Source of the DNA: Blastobasis lacticolella
Lineage: Eukaryota > Arthropoda > Insecta > Lepidoptera > Blastobasidae
Direction of reading: 5' to 3'
NCBI GenBank assembly: GCA_905147135.1
Contig: LR990040.1
Location: 22,891,857-22,955,856, forward strand
DNA: 64,000 bases
Below, piece by piece: positions 34,755 to 48,300 of this stretch. Made by a program: the position numbers and the translations under genes. The stretch's first letter is position 1; the number at the start of each line of letters is the position of its first letter. Below the pieces are notes generated by a model that saw only the letters and a program-made list of their open reading frames with translations, did no database searches and was not told the origin of the DNA.

Positions 34755-35000
34755 TTTATCGTATGGCTTTTAACTTTTTAAATTTTCTTGACAACTATTA
34801 CATTTTTTAATTTTAAATTTACATTTCGTCAAGTAGGCGAGAACTTTAGCCGAAAGGGTCTGAAAATCTTCCGCTTGCCCGCTGTACTTGGTATCTGGAT
34901 ATTCAAATATTATGTGTTTTATTGACTGCTTAGGATAGCCGCACTTATACGCCGCTACTTCGCGCCAACCCCATTTGTGCAATAGATACGCGTACATACA
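34755..35000 (-). repeat. LINE ORF2 C-terminal fragment
   Basis: The minus-strand translation reads LHKWGWREVAAYKCGYPKQS and then IKHIIFEYPDTKYSG. This is the zinc-knuckle tail shared by jockey/CR1-type LINE proteins (K/RWG, C-x-CG, HIIFEC-like). Here the usual final Cys is Tyr. It abuts the Penelope-like element. Confidence 0.7.
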
Positions 35001-35012
35001 TACATAAATATC

Positions 35013-36022
35013 ATGCCTGTGTCCCACAGTACTCTTAGCCACACGGTTTACCGAAAACCAACTCACACGGACCGATACTTGCACGCGTCATCACATCACC
35101 ACCCGCGACAATTGCATTCCGTGATGACATCTTTGACCAGAAGAGCGAATGATCTTTGTGGCAACGATAATTTGAAACAAGAACTTTCATATGTAGAATG
35201 TGTTCTACGAAGTAATGGATACAAGGTCAACCGCAACATAACCTAGACCAAGAGGAAGCGACCACCGACGGTAGAACGACAACCAGCTTACCTGCCGTAT
35301 CTCGAGGGAGTGACGGATAGAATTGGTCGACTGTTGAGTAAATACTCAATAAAGACAATATTCACTCCTTTCAAGAAAATTTCGCAGAGTATGAGGTCAC
35401 CTAAAGATACCTTCCCTTTGGAACATCCAGGTGTGTACAAGATTGATTGTAGTTGCGGGAAGTCTTATGTCGGCCAAACCGAACGAACCATCTCGAGTCG
35501 GGTAAAGGAGCATATAAAAGCCATAAAAAACAATCAGAGCTATAAGCCTGCCATTGCCCAACACCTCTTAGAATCTGGAACTAACCACTGGATGGAGTTA
35601 GATAACCCACGGGTGTTATCTACTGAACGACACTACACTCCACGTTTAGTTAGGGAAGCCATCGAAATCACGAAATATCCAAATTTCAATCGTGAGGACG
35701 GATTTAGGTTATCGAATACTTGGTCACCAGCGATTCAGTCTCTAAAACCAGAACTAGGTCGAAATAAGACTAAAAAAGTGAGTGATACGGTCAGTGTAGT
35801 GTGACGTGACTTAAAAGTGAGTTCGAGTTCCAGTAGTAGCAAAAAACTTGTGCGAAAGAGGGTAGATCGACTTCGGCCGCTTTATCGCTAACTAACATCG
35901 TCCGGCGCTCGCAGCTTTCCAGTCGTCCCGTGACCATGATGCATGCAAGTGTGTCGAAATATCGGGCTACTCGTCAACAAAGGTACGCGGTAGGAAACCC
36001 GGAACATACCCTTAAAATTACT
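35013..36022 (+). pseudogene. Penelope-like retroelement: RT end plus GIY-YIG endonuclease, 5'-truncated
   Basis: One frame runs from 35013 to 35804 and is interrupted by a single TAG at 35244-35246. Before it lies the Penelope reverse transcriptase C-terminus ([20 protein letters not shown]). After it lies the linker and a GIY-YIG nuclease: [15 protein letters not shown] at about 35430-35475, the catalytic Arg in SSRVKEH, and the later [10 protein letters not shown] with the conserved Asn. Such elements use this nuclease to nick target DNA. The finger and palm of the RT are absent. The 3' segment 35853-36020 recurs at 9487-9645 and ends where the mariner begins. Confidence 0.85.
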
Positions 36023-36057
36023 TTTTTCTAATATATATTTTTTATTTTTTTATAATA

Positions 36058-37331
36058 GGTCTTTACCTAAGAAATTGCCGTTTTGTATGAAAAAATTTAA
36101 ACCAATTTTTTTCATGTATTTGTATTAATCGAAGTAATCACCCATGCAGTCAATGCATCTTTGCCAACGCAGTGGCAGTTTATTGATGCCCTTCTTAAAG
36201 AAATCAGCTGGACGGGAGGCAACAAATTCTTCAAAGGCATTTTGTACTGCCTCTCGGGTATTGAATTTTTTTCCCGCCAAGAAGTTATCCAAATTCTGGA
36301 AAAAGTAGTAGTCTGTAGGCGCAAGGTCTGGTGAGTAGGGCGGATGACGGAGAGCTTCCAACCCCAGTTCTTGCAACTTGGAGACCGTCTGCTGTGCAGT
36401 ATGAGGTCGCGCGTTGTCGTGCAGGAGCAGCGGAGACGAGCGATTGACTAATGCTGGTTGGAGATGTGCCAGCTTCTGCATTATTGTGTTCAGTTCTTCA
36501 CAGTACACATCTGCAGTAATGCTTACCCCGTTGGGTAAGAAGCTGTGATGAATCACACCGGCGCTAGACCACCAAACAGTGACCATCACTTGTCTAGGGG
36601 TAAGTTTTCGTTTAGGGCATTGTTTAGGTGCTGAACCAGGATCCAACCAACTTGCTGAGCGCTTGCGGTTATCAAACAGAATCCATTTTTCATCGCAGGT
36701 AACAATGCGGTTTAAAATTCCTTCATTTGTGTGTCTGTTGAGCAGTGCAAGGCACGTCTCGACGCGTACTTCGCGCTGGCGCTCATTGAGTTCGTGAGGC
36801 ACCCATTTGTCAAGCATTTTTACCTTGCCAATTCGACGCAAATGGACCAATATTGTTTTGACGCTAACGTCGAAAGCTGCTGCTAATTCAGCCGTAGATT
36901 GTGTATCATCAGCTTCTACAATCGCCTTTAATTCGTCATTGTCGACCAAAGTCTTCGAACGACCGCGAGGTTCATTTTTTAGGTCGAAATTTCCAGAACG
37001 GAAGCGAGCAAACCAATAACAGGTGGTGCGTTGGTTTGTAGTGTTAGCTCCGTAAACGTCGTTGATGTTGCGTGCCGCTTGTGCCGCGTTACTGCCACGA
37101 CGGTACTCATATTCCATAATTACTCGAATTTTTAACGTATCCATGATGACGAAAAAGATTGATGTGCGATAAAAATGTTACACTAATCAATAAATAAATG
37201 ACTACTTTTGGAAAAAGAATTACATGTTTTTAAAATAAAATTAATTTGAAATTAGAATTCTTAGCCAAACAAAAAATATTTTTATTTGAAATGGCCAGTA
37301 TTGCAGAACGGCAATTTCATAGGTAAAGACC
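36058..37331 (-). mobile_element. Mariner transposon, full length with TIRs and TA duplication
   Basis: 1274 bp bounded by TA at 36056-36057 and 37332-37333. The left end reads GGTCTTTACCTAAGAAATTG. The right end read inward is GGTCTTTACCTATGAAATTG, and similarity continues for about 28 bp with few mismatches. It contains one transposase gene on the minus strand. It lies 36 bases beyond the 3' tail of the Penelope-like element. Confidence 0.93.
36125..37144 (-). CDS. Mariner transposase (Hsmar1/cecropia-type), 339 aa, apparently intact
   Basis: This is the cut-and-paste transposase of the surrounding mariner; it binds the TIRs and joins the element to TA targets. The N-terminal part (residues 1-110) has the two helix-turn-helix DNA-binding regions. 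It is followed by the family linker WVPHELNERQ and the DD34D catalytic core: Asp in TCDEKW, Asp in LLHDNARPH, and Asp in YSPDLAPTDY 34 residues further on. The C-terminus RWQRCIDCMGDYFD is typical. The full frame has no stop and the length is normal for mariner (about 340). Its closeness to the SETMAR/Hsmar1 type is judged from motif wording. Activity is unproven, but the sequence looks recent. Confidence 0.93.
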   Translation of the reverse strand: MDTLKIRVIMEYEYRRGSNAAQAARNINDVYGANTTNQRTTCYWFARFRSGNFDLKNEPRGRSKTLVDNDELKAIVEADDTQSTAELAAAFDVSVKTILVHLRRIGKVKMLDKWVPHELNERQREVRVETCLALLNRHTNEGILNRIVTCDEKWILFDNRKRSASWLDPGSAPKQCPKRKLTPRQVMVTVWWSSAGVIHHSFLPNGVSITADVYCEELNTIMQKLAHLQPALVNRSSPLLLHDNARPHTAQQTVSKLQELGLEALRHPPYSPDLAPTDYYFFQNLDNFLAGKKFNTREAVQNAFEEFVASRPADFFKKGINKLPLRWQRCIDCMGDYFD

Positions 37332-37333
37332 TA

Positions 37334-38341
37334 ATATTTATTACTGATCTGAGGGCCTATCGGCTATCTCAGTGGACAACTGAATTTGACATAAAAAAAT
37401 CTGACACTACTCTAATTTGGTACTAATTTGGTAGACGCTATTGCCAGTTTTCAACGTAGATGACGTGGTGTAGAATTATCTAGTGTCAAATACAGTTGTC
37501 AACTGAGTTAGCCAATAGCCCCGCTGATCAGTGAATGTTTTTCTGGGTCGTCCTCTAAAGGGCCGGTTTTCCAGATTCGTCTTTAGATACGCATAGTTTA
37601 CGAATATTTAAGAATGACGTCATTCTTAAGTAGGAGGGGTCTGCTCGACACTCTATACAGTGCGTGGCCTAGAACCGGGGCAAATATTAAAAACGGAGGC
37701 TATATAGGTCACCAGTAACTAAATCATCATGGTCCCAACTAATTATGTAACATCAAAATTTAACTCTTTGTTTTTTTCTAACAAACTTAATAGTAAATTC
37801 AATGTAATGCAAACAAAACAATAGTTCCGCTCAACTTGGTCGAGTTTATTCTGCATTGGAGCTACTCGGAACATCTCGTTGACATTTTCATTTTATGGAT
37901 TGTGTCCCGTACCACGACATTGACAAAAGCGATAATATCGTTTTGCAATAATCACTGATTATGAATTGTAACTTTAAATTCTTGTTGTGTGTAATGTATG
38001 TGTTTATTTTACCTAAATATTTTCAGGAAAAAATCCAACATTCTAGAGAGTCTCTAATTTCAATATTAGCCCCAGTTCTAGGCCACACACTGTACAGTAC
38101 ATCGTAAAGGCGGAGTCACAGACTGACACGTGTTATTAAGCTGATTAGTGGTGTTACCCGTTACTCAGATGGCGAGTTAATAAATGATGATGTTGTGTAA
38201 AAACATTTTGTCGACTCGCTAGAGTAGTGACCACGTAATGTCGTCCCGCATACATAGTATTCCTATTCTTAATAGGAGATCCCCTCCTAAATAAGATGTG
38301 TAAAACTTAATAACGATAAAACCATTTATTTATTTATACAT
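37334..38341. other. Spacer between mariner and rep-C
   Basis: No gene is seen. The flank right of the mariner has an inverted theme around 'TGACATCATTCTTAAG'-like text near 37610-37630, too short to call an element. Confidence 0.35.
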
Positions 38342-38560
38342 CATCATCATATCAGCCGGAAGACGCCCACTAATGGGCATAGGTCTCCCCCAGAGATCTC
38401 CACACAGGCCGGTTCTATGCCATCCGCATTCAGCCGGTAGCTGCAATCATCTTAGCACTTACCACGTTGCCGCGATCCATAGTCACGCATCCTTCCGGTA
38501 CGTGATCACCACTTGAGAACCACCACTTTAGCTCAGGGCGCTCGCTCATTGATTGATACC
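38342..38560 (+). repeat. Interspersed repeat rep-C
   Basis: Begins 'CATCATCATATCAGCCGGAA', has 'CCACTAATGGGCATAGGTCT' and 'CTTCCGGTACGTGATCACCA', and aligns with 44386-44622 and 60958-61245. Confidence 0.65.
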
Positions 38561-38793
38561 TATAATTTTTACTTTTGCCCCCCCCCAAACCAAATCCATA
38601 ATCCGGTGTCGGGTAGGTGTAGCGTAGAGGTAGAGTAGAGTCGGGATAGGACGCCATGCAAACGAAGTGGCGCCGGGCCCGCCAGTATAGTACTCGTGTC
38701 TTCTCTTACATGCCATGGGTCCCCAGGGCTCTCATGTGCCGCGCGAGAGCGCATCCAGGACATAAGGTCGAGATGATGATGATTTTCGCTTAC

Positions 38794-38863
38794 ATCTTTT
38801 AATCTCGCTTACTTTGGAGTTAGATGGCGCTGTGTGAATTTGTTTAAGCACATTTATTTTAAT
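38794..38863 (+). repeat. SINE-B 3' fragment
   Basis: Only the last part of SINE-B remains ('TTAGATGGCGCTGTGTGAAT', then an AT-rich tail). Confidence 0.55.
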
Positions 38864-39373
38864 ATACGCACTACGCACGCAGAACATCCAGATTCTGAAG
38901 TACGTCCTCAGGAACGCACTGTTTGCGTGGATCGCTGCTTCGTACCCCAATCGGTAACCAAACCCCATCTGGTTTGGTTGCAAGTACCCCAACATCTCTT
39001 TAACGAAACGACAAGCCAGCTTGGCTGCGAGACAACACCGATAGCGATAGGTCTCACCCCCCACATTATAGTACATAATTTGTCATAAAAGCAATACCAT
39101 AATAACTTCTTGACAACTGTGAAAACTAGCCAGTTGGCCCCTTCTATATAATTACGAGTATTTGTTATCTACCTTGCTAAATGGTCTTATTAGTGCTATT
39201 AAATTTAAATGTAACGAACGTGTTAATTACTAGTTATACCTAACGGAAAATTGGTTTAATGTTTCTTATATAACGGGTTCGTCACGCCTTGAATATGAGA
39301 TATAAAATAGGAGTATTATTGGAAGCAGTCGTGCTTACCATATCTGAATAGAACGTGACAAAATTAATAAAAA
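38864..39373. other. 5' flank of OR2
   Basis: The presumed promoter and 5' UTR of OR2. The small frame at 38834-39088 and its minus-strand overlap have no motif. No clear TATA box. Confidence 0.35.
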
Positions 39374-42300
39374 ATGGAGACAAAATTGTCATACCTCAGT
39401 TTAGTACCACATTTGAAATCTTTACGATTTTGTGGTTACTATCAAATGAATAGCAACGCACCACCGGTACAAAAGTCTATTCATACAGTCTACAGGAGTT
39501 TAGTGCTCGGGTTCATGATTTTGTATTTAACACAGGAATCTATGAAGGTTTATCAGGTAACCTGAATTATGTCTAGATTAAACTGGCTTTCTAATAAAGA
39601 ATTGCAGCAATATGCCACAGACAACAGACACACACTTCCACACATATACAGAACCCCACATAAATATAGAGCCACAGATGCGTATACGCTGTAAGGACTG
39701 ATATGGTCTCAGGCCAACATAAAATTATTATTTGTTAGTGGACCCGGTGCGTCTTCGATCGCATGGCGTCCTACCCCTACCCCTACCCTACCCTACATCT
39801 ACTCTACGCCTTCCCTATACAAACCCCTTTTCCACCTTTACTACTATTTCCTACCTGTTTTCTTACTCATAAATCATACTCTTGAAACACCTTCAATCTA
39901 TTGTTGAAAACCGTATTGAAATCCATTGCGTAGTTTAAAAGATCTAAGTGTACGTAGATACATAGGGACAGACGGCGGGAAATGAATTTGTTTTATATTA
40001 TATGTAGATAAATACCTAATGGTGATTTCCTCCCAACAGGTGCGCTCGGACTCTGTCCAAGTAATGGAAACCATACTGCTGTCACTGACCTTCTGGAATA
40101 CTATGTACAAGGTATGCACCATTTGGTTGCGAGCACCACTGGTAGAAGAGTTACTGGAGACTATGAAAGGTATGTTAATATCCCGGTTGTATTGTCCTCT
40201 TTGAATAAAATCCTTAAAATATTAGGTACAGTATAGCGACCTCCGTGACCCTTTTAACAGTGATTGAATTATGGTTAACTAGTGAACACGGCGCGACTTC
40301 GTTCGCTTACACCTCCTTTACCTACTTACCTTTTTTTCTTGCTTACTCCTTCTACTTAAAATACTCTATCTATTGTTGAAAACCGCATTAAAATCCGATG
40401 CGTAGTTTAAATGATACGTACGTACAAAATACATTGATACAGAGGGACAGACGACGGGAAGCGACTTTGTTTTATACTATACTAGTGGACCCGGCGCGAC
40501 TTCGTTCACGTACACCTACCCACCCTCTACCCATTTTTCTTGCTTATAAACCTTCCTCTTGAATCACTCTATCTATTAAAAAAAACCGCATCAAAATCCG
40601 TTGCGTAGTTTCAAAGATTTAAGCATACAAAGGGACATAGGGACAGAGAAAGCGACTTTGTTTTATACTATGTAGTGATAAAAAAAAAATCATCTTGGCA
40701 TTAATGTCCCGGTTGTGCTATCGCGCACGAGAGCCTGGGGTCAGCCTTAACCATGATTCAGAATTTAACAGGTCAGGTAATTACAGTTGAGCGACTGCCA
40801 TCTGACCTCCATGACCCTGCTACCAGGGGAACATGACCAGATTGGAGGTACCGATTTGAATCCCGCTGCGGCCATGTACCTATGACTCTTTTCTGAGTTA
40901 TTTACATTAGTTGAATTCTAACCGATGCTCTTACGGTGAGGAAAACATCGTGATGAAACCTGCACATTCAGTTATTTGAATGTGGTGCAGGTTTTCATTA
41001 AAAGTTTTTCTTCACCGTAAGACCACACTCTGTTAATGCTCAACGAAACTCAGAAAAACTCATTAGGGATCGGAACTAAACTCATGTATCTATCTACCTT
41101 TCTTCCAGGTCCGGTATTCAACCAAGGCATCCCAAGCCACGACGTCTTACTTAAAGCAACTTGCCGCCGTGCAGTTATTCTTCTCCGAGGTTTCCAGTGC
41201 CTGTCAGTGACCGTCGCAGTAACCTGGAGCGTGTACCCAATGATTCTGCATATGAGAGGGTTTTATGCCCCGTTTACTATATGGTTTCCTTTTGATGAAA
41301 CTGTCGATCCGCAGTGAGTTCGTTCAGCTAATGTAGACCGATAATCATCGAGACATTTAAAAAATCTTTTTCATGGGCTAGCCGCGGATTATGCTGCTTT
41401 CCATCAAATAACCACATGACCGTATGCCTCACTAGGGCGCGGATTATATCAAGCGTCGGCGACGCAAGTTGCGTCGGCGACGCAGGTTGCGTTATGCTGT
41501 CAAGTCAAAACTGTATGAATTTTAAATGCGCGCGCCGACGCAGGTTTCGTCGGCGACGCATGTTTTTTAAGGACCGACCAAACCGGAGCTCAAAATACGC
41601 CGTCGCTGTGATAACGCCGCATATAGTCTATTGCCTCGGGTTTTTAACGCGAGCTGTCAACATGATTTGTTCGACAAGTTTCACAAAAGCATTTTTTTAT
41701 AGTGGCAAATTTTACACCCTATCCCCATCTCACCTCTCTCGCTTAAATCAGAAGCGATTGGTCCTAGAACACTAGTTCCTAAAGTGAAATTATGGTAATC
41801 GCCGAGATCTACGTTTCGTGTGACAGCTGTCAAACTTAAAACGGTTAAAACTCTAAAACTATTGGTCCTAGAACACTAGTTCCTAAATATAAATTATGGT
41901 ACTCATCGACATCTACCTTTCGAGTGACAGCTGTCAAATTTTAAACGGTTGTAACTCTGAAACTATTGGTCCTAGAACACTAGTTTCTAAAGAAAAATTA
42001 TAACACTCGTCGAGATCTGAAATTCAGGTGACAGTTGTCAAACTCAAATCTGTCACCTGAAATGTATATCTCGAAGAGTGCTATTATTTCTCTTTAGGAA
42101 CTAGTGTTCTAGGACCTGTAGTTTCCGAGTTATAACGGTTTTAAGTTTGACAGCTGTCACCTGAAATTTAGATATCGACGAGTGCTATAATTTCTCTTTA
42201 GGAACTAGTATTCTTGGATTCATTGTTTCTGAGTTACAACGGTTTTAAGTTCGGTTCAACCTGCGTCACCGACGGAACCTGCGTCAGCGCGCGCATTAGA

Positions 42301-45300
42301 TATTCATACAACTTTTAGTTGACAGCATAACGCAACCTGCGTCGCCGACGCATGGTGCGTCGCCGATGCTTGATATAATCCGCGCCCTAGTGAGGCATAC
42401 GGTCATGTGGTTATTTGATGGAAAGCAGCCACACCATCGTTCGCTCTCAGCAATTTATAAGGGAAGCGAATGTGGTGCAAGCAAAATTCAAAATTATTTA
42501 TTAAGTAGGACATTCAATATCTCTCAATAGGAAAGTAGAAAGCAATGACAGCCTACAACGGCCAGTGCCTGACAATACCAAGCAGATCTAGACCGCCTCC
42601 GACATTATATATAGAGATATTTTACTTAAGAAAACCACCAAAAACTATAGCAAAAGTAAATCAGGCCACCAAATTTTTGAGGTAACCCGAAGTTATCAAG
42701 GAATCGAAAACTATTACATCTTTTAAATGGAACATAAAACTATACCTTTTTGAACACCAAAAATCTCTCCCTATAGGCTGCAGAGTTGTTCCAACATATC
42801 TAAATTAATTATCAGTTTTATTAAAATTACACAATAATAAGCTCCAAATAGGTATTTAAGCATATCACACACCTATGGTTTTATACATATATTTATCTTA
42901 TTACTTATAAACACACCGCCACATAAAATTATGGGCAAATGTTCAGCACTACGTTACCTGTCTGACCACTTGGCGAGTAATTTACGCACTAAATGTAGGG
43001 GCACTAAATGTCAGCTGAAAATCAGCGCTGTGGTTTTACTACCTACAGCATATGCTGAGCTGAGGTCTAGTTTGGCATGACACTACAATAATTAACCAAA
43101 TCTATGTTAGTAAGAAATATTTTAGTTAATTTATATTGTAGAAATTGCCAAATAAATATTATGTCTATATCTTATAGTGCAAATGGAAAACTTTGGGAAG
43201 GAGCCCATCATCAAAAGCCTATTACACTCACAAAAAATCATTTAATTTTTTCAGATTCTACTACGCAACATTATACACTTTTCTACAACTATATTGGATC
43301 GCTTTCGGGAACAGCTCAATGGATTCCTTCATATCCTTCATTTTTGTACAGAGCAAGACACAAATCGCAATCCTCAGGTGATCACATAACAGCTTGCCAT
43401 TGCTTATCAATGAGAGACCATGCATTTTTTGTTATGTCATACGGTAGACAAACAAACAAGCGGGCCAGCTGATAGAAAGTGGTCACCGCCGTCTATAGAC
43501 ATCAGCTATACCAGGGGAGTTACCAATGCGTTGCTCGCCTCTGAAGTGACCTCTAATACCTCTATTATATACCTCTTATACCTCTTCAGCTATCCCATGT
43601 CATAGTCTAAAGGCAACAATGTGGCTGAGAGCTCATTCCACATCCGAATTGTACGAGCGAGAAACATTCTTTCGAACCTTCGCGTGGTGACCAACAGAGG
43701 GTCTACGTTGTGAGGATGAGCATCCAGCCTATGGCGGGTGATGCGATGGCGGCATTGTGCTGTAGTTACCAGATCGATAAGTTCCTCAGAACAAGTTGTA
43801 CAGTCGATAGAATACACATAGGGAGCCAAAGTCCCTTCGATGAACCAGTGGCTGTAACTGCTTGTTTGTATGAGATCATTTCGTAAGGCGCGTCTCTATA
43901 CGGAGTCTAGAGGATTAAGCAGGTCGGCAGTTTCGCCGGTCCAAAGATGGTAACAAAACTCCATATGAGGCGGTACCTGTGCCTTGTACAGCAACAGGCA
44001 CTGCCCTGGGGTGCCTGCTCCAAGCTTTGTCGAAGCTAGTTTGGCCTTACCTTCCAGGTGACTCCGGAACCACACGCTATCCGATATGTCGACACTAGAA
44101 GTACACGATTTCTGCACGATTTGTCTCAAATACATCATTTGGTTTCTATACTATTGACAGAATGCTTATTTTATTTGTATACAATCGCCTAGCGCCCACA
44201 TAGTCACCGCACAGTCACCATGTCGCACCCGCACAGACGTCGTGCGCGTGCCGCGTGATTGACTGCAGCAAAGCAACAAGCTAATCAAATATTTTCACTC
44301 AATAATATTAGTTTAGGGGCCCTTTCTAATATGCTAAAGGCAAAAGTCACTAAAGGGAATAGGTAACAGTGTAATAACAATTCATCATATCAGCCGAAAG
44401 ACGCCCAAAGGCCGGTCTTATACAGCTTATCCATGCTCCTGGTACCTGCGATCTTAACCAGGTTAACGGTCACCTTGTGGAAGGAATGTCCACGCTGCGT
44501 CATCCGGTACGTGGACGCCGTTCATGAACTTGACTGGCCCATCGGCCATCTGTTCTTCAAGCTATGTGCCCCGTCCACTGCCACTTTAGCCTGGCAATCC
44601 TTAGGGCTATGGCGGTGACCCAATAACTATTAGTATTGTTAATTTAATACAAGGTTTAATGTAAAAAAAATTTCATAACGGGATTTAATCGCGAGTTCTA
44701 TTCTACAAGCTTTTATGTAGTTTCACTGTCCTGGAATCTTGCAAGCCTAATTGAACCACTTTGTGTGCCAATGTAATATGGATGCATGATGGAGCAGGTC
44801 CGATGATGGTGCCGGAAAGTGCCCATAAGAGTTACTAAGCGCAACAAGATCGTGTTTGGGCTCTTTGGAATGACCTTAATCAGTACGTACGTATAAAAAA
44901 AGGTTTTTCACATTTCAGAACTTGTTAACTAGACGCCATTTGTTAAGAATAATCAAACTAGCCTAAACTCGATGGGTTTATCATGCGCAGTTCAGTAGTT
45001 CCAACAAACACCTTCTATCTCCATCATCAGATCAGCTCGATCGTAACATAATATTGCATTGTTACCGAACTAACCTAAGTAAGCAAACAGCTCAATCGGA
45101 AATCTGGAAATGAATAAAAATTAACTTATTTAAGTATTAATTACTTAAGTATTAAGAATACACAAGAGGATATGAATGTAAATAAAAGAGCTTGTAAATA
45201 AGACATCAGCCATAATATGCTTTTATTGCTCGCTATAGTACCTACTTATTGAGACCATTCCAAAGAGCCTAAACACTATGGGGTTATCTTATTGCGTTCA

Positions 45301-48300
45301 TTAGTTCCTTAGACCACCTTTCGACTCTATCATCAGACCAGCTCCATGGTACCATAGTAATGAATTGACATCCAAGTTAGGTTAGGTTCAGCTCAAACGG
45401 ATACTAACAAAATTGTCAAAAAATTGTTTGCAAATTTTGACGTACAATTTACATACGAACAGTGTAAGTTAAGTAAAAGATTATAGAAAGATAATCTTAC
45501 CGAATAACGTAAAAGTATTTTCCAGGTTGGATACAGAAACGCTTATCGAAAGGAGTAAGGAGGTTGCATCGGTAACGGGTATGGAGTTCCCGAAAGCGCT
45601 AGATCAACTACTCAAGGCTTTGATGCATCACTATGCAGAAATCGACATGTTAGTAATTTTCATACAATGCAGTAACAAACGACTAGAGAACTCACCTGAT
45701 GGTAAGTGGTAACTGTTGCCAATAACATCTACGATCCATGCATTTAGGTTGCAGCCACCAAAAGGCAGACGCCAGTACGTTGACACTATCAGGACTAACA
45801 TGAAATGCCTCTGTCTGTAATTGCGCTGGCTACCTTATCCTTTTAACCGGAACACAACAATGGAAGTAGGTAAAAATAGATAAGGCGGTGGTACTCACCA
45901 AGGCGGACTTCTCAGGCCTAATACAGTCCTACTACCTGACATTTTTTGACATATCTGACTTAGTCCAATAAAAAAAGAATTGTACATTGCGTCAGCAGGC
46001 AACTAAGCGAATACTTCAGGAACTCAATCAGGGTGCTAAGAAAATTTCCTGACAAAAGTTTGTACACCAACCACCGCAACAGGTAGCGTGTACCTCGTTA
46101 ATGTGTGGGTATTTAAAAAAATTTTTGTGTATTTAAAAGCTTACAAAAAGCAAAAACTATATGAAGAGTTTTATAGGTCTTCATTTACTTATAGATAATT
46201 TTGGAAGGCTTGCAAATCTAAAAAATGGGGACATCTTTTCGTGGAGGTTCTCTCGAAAAGGTTGTTGATAATGATAATGATGAGTTTAATTTAGGTTCGC
46301 TCTATAGCCAAAAGTAAGTCTATAGTTTGTGTGAGCCGAATCTTTCAATAACTTTTGGCTATAGAGCGAACCTAAATTAAACCCAAATTATTTTAATTAG
46401 GGTATTAGATACTCTTTCGTCGATTCGTCGCTAACAAAATAATTTATTACGTTCTCATGTAGTCGTCACGGTCTGTTTGCTGTTGGCCTACTGGAAGAAA
46501 TTTCATTACAGAAATAAGTAATGTCTTTATTGTCATGTTTATGTCACCGCCAGATGTTTAAATTAGCCGGTTAATTAAACGGCTAGCTTATTAAGCAATG
46601 ATTGAATTCTTGAATTTTTAACTGGTATTGAATATTTGGCGGTGAAGGGTGTAGCCGCCAATGTTGGCAAGTGAAGACGGAGAAGGTGGGAAAGGGTAAT
46701 TACCCATCTGGCCGGGTGTTGTGACCAGGGGACCAAGTGTCCGACAGTTGATCGTCGGAAGTTTAATATATGCCACGGAAGTTGGCACACCTCTCTAGCG
46801 CGATGTAAGGACGGTCAGCGCCATCTATGTGCGAATGCTTGCCAAACTTGTGTTCGTGTACTCGTAATGTGAGAATTGTTGAGTTTCCTTATAGGAGCGA
46901 TAGATGTCGCTACAAATAAATGATTAAACATCCGGCTGCCACATATACATTTGCCAAGTCTTTGTTACCATTTATGTTACTATAGTTAGCAATATAGGAT
47001 TAAATAGTTTAACTATTACAATTCAAACCCTTATTTTGTAAATCATTTTCAGTTTCAACAGAAAAGTTCAGAAAATATTCGGTTCAGTGATTGTCTTCCA
47101 GTTCATGCTCAGTGGGTGGATTCTCTGCGCAACAACATACAAGATGGCTAGCGTAAGTTCTAATACAATATTGAGGTTTTAGTCACAAGAAGTTACAAAA
47201 AGATGATAAGACAAATGCTGTGGTATATTCCCATTTCGACTCCTTGACAGGTCGGAGATCAATATGTTGAAATTTCACAACTAAAAACTCTGCAGCCCAA
47301 TACTTTTCTGCTGCTCAAGTTCCTAGCTGGTCTGACTCTAATATATTTTCACAATAACAATATGGAGTAGAACATGTAGTTCTCAAAACGGGATTGAAAA
47401 GGATTTTACGAGTTTGGCAACCACCTATTTGTACGTCGGATGAGTTATAGAGTGCAACCAACTTATCTGATACATTTTATCTTGTACCATTAACTACGTT
47501 TTACGTTTTAGTACATACAAGCTTTCATGTTAGTTTCGATTTTATCGACTGAACAGTAGTTAGTGACACTGTATGCTTACAATGTTGTAAAACGTTAAAA
47601 ATATCTTACATTTACAGTTGAGTCCGTTGTCGGTTGATTTTATAGCGACGGGAATGTATCTTATGTGTATGCTGTGGGAAAGCTTCCTTCTCTGCTACTA
47701 TGGAAACGATCTCAGCCTTGAGGTCAGTAAAATCTATTCCTAATTGGGTTGGTAGTCCAAGTTTATTCTCTATTTACTTGTAAAAGCGTTTATTTCTAAA
47801 GTACCCACGTTTCAATAAAAAAAGAACGGGACGCATGATGATGCATGTGTGGGATGGATGACGTGTGTGAGAGAGACAGAAGACGAATTCTTCAAGATGA
47901 AATCCCTAAAAACAGTATTTTATCATGGACAAAATTGTTTGTCATTTTCTCAGTCCCACATATAATTGAGCGTGATGACTTTAATATTGAATATGGCTAA
48001 AAAGCCACAACAAGAAATAAACATTATTCTACCTGTTCACCTTTTGCAGAGTGAACACCTATTGGACTCCGCCTACATGATGAATTGGGTGGAGTTGCCG
48101 CTCTCCCACCGCAAGACCCTGATACTGTATATGGAGAGAATCAAACGGCCGATGCTATTGTTGGGTGGAGGGATCATACCTTTAACCAATAGAACTTTTA
48201 TTACGGTTAGTATGAGACATCATCAAAGTGATTTATAATTCGCTTTACCGATACTGTCAAGCGAATAAAATATTGGTACTACAGTAAAGATGTTTCGCAA

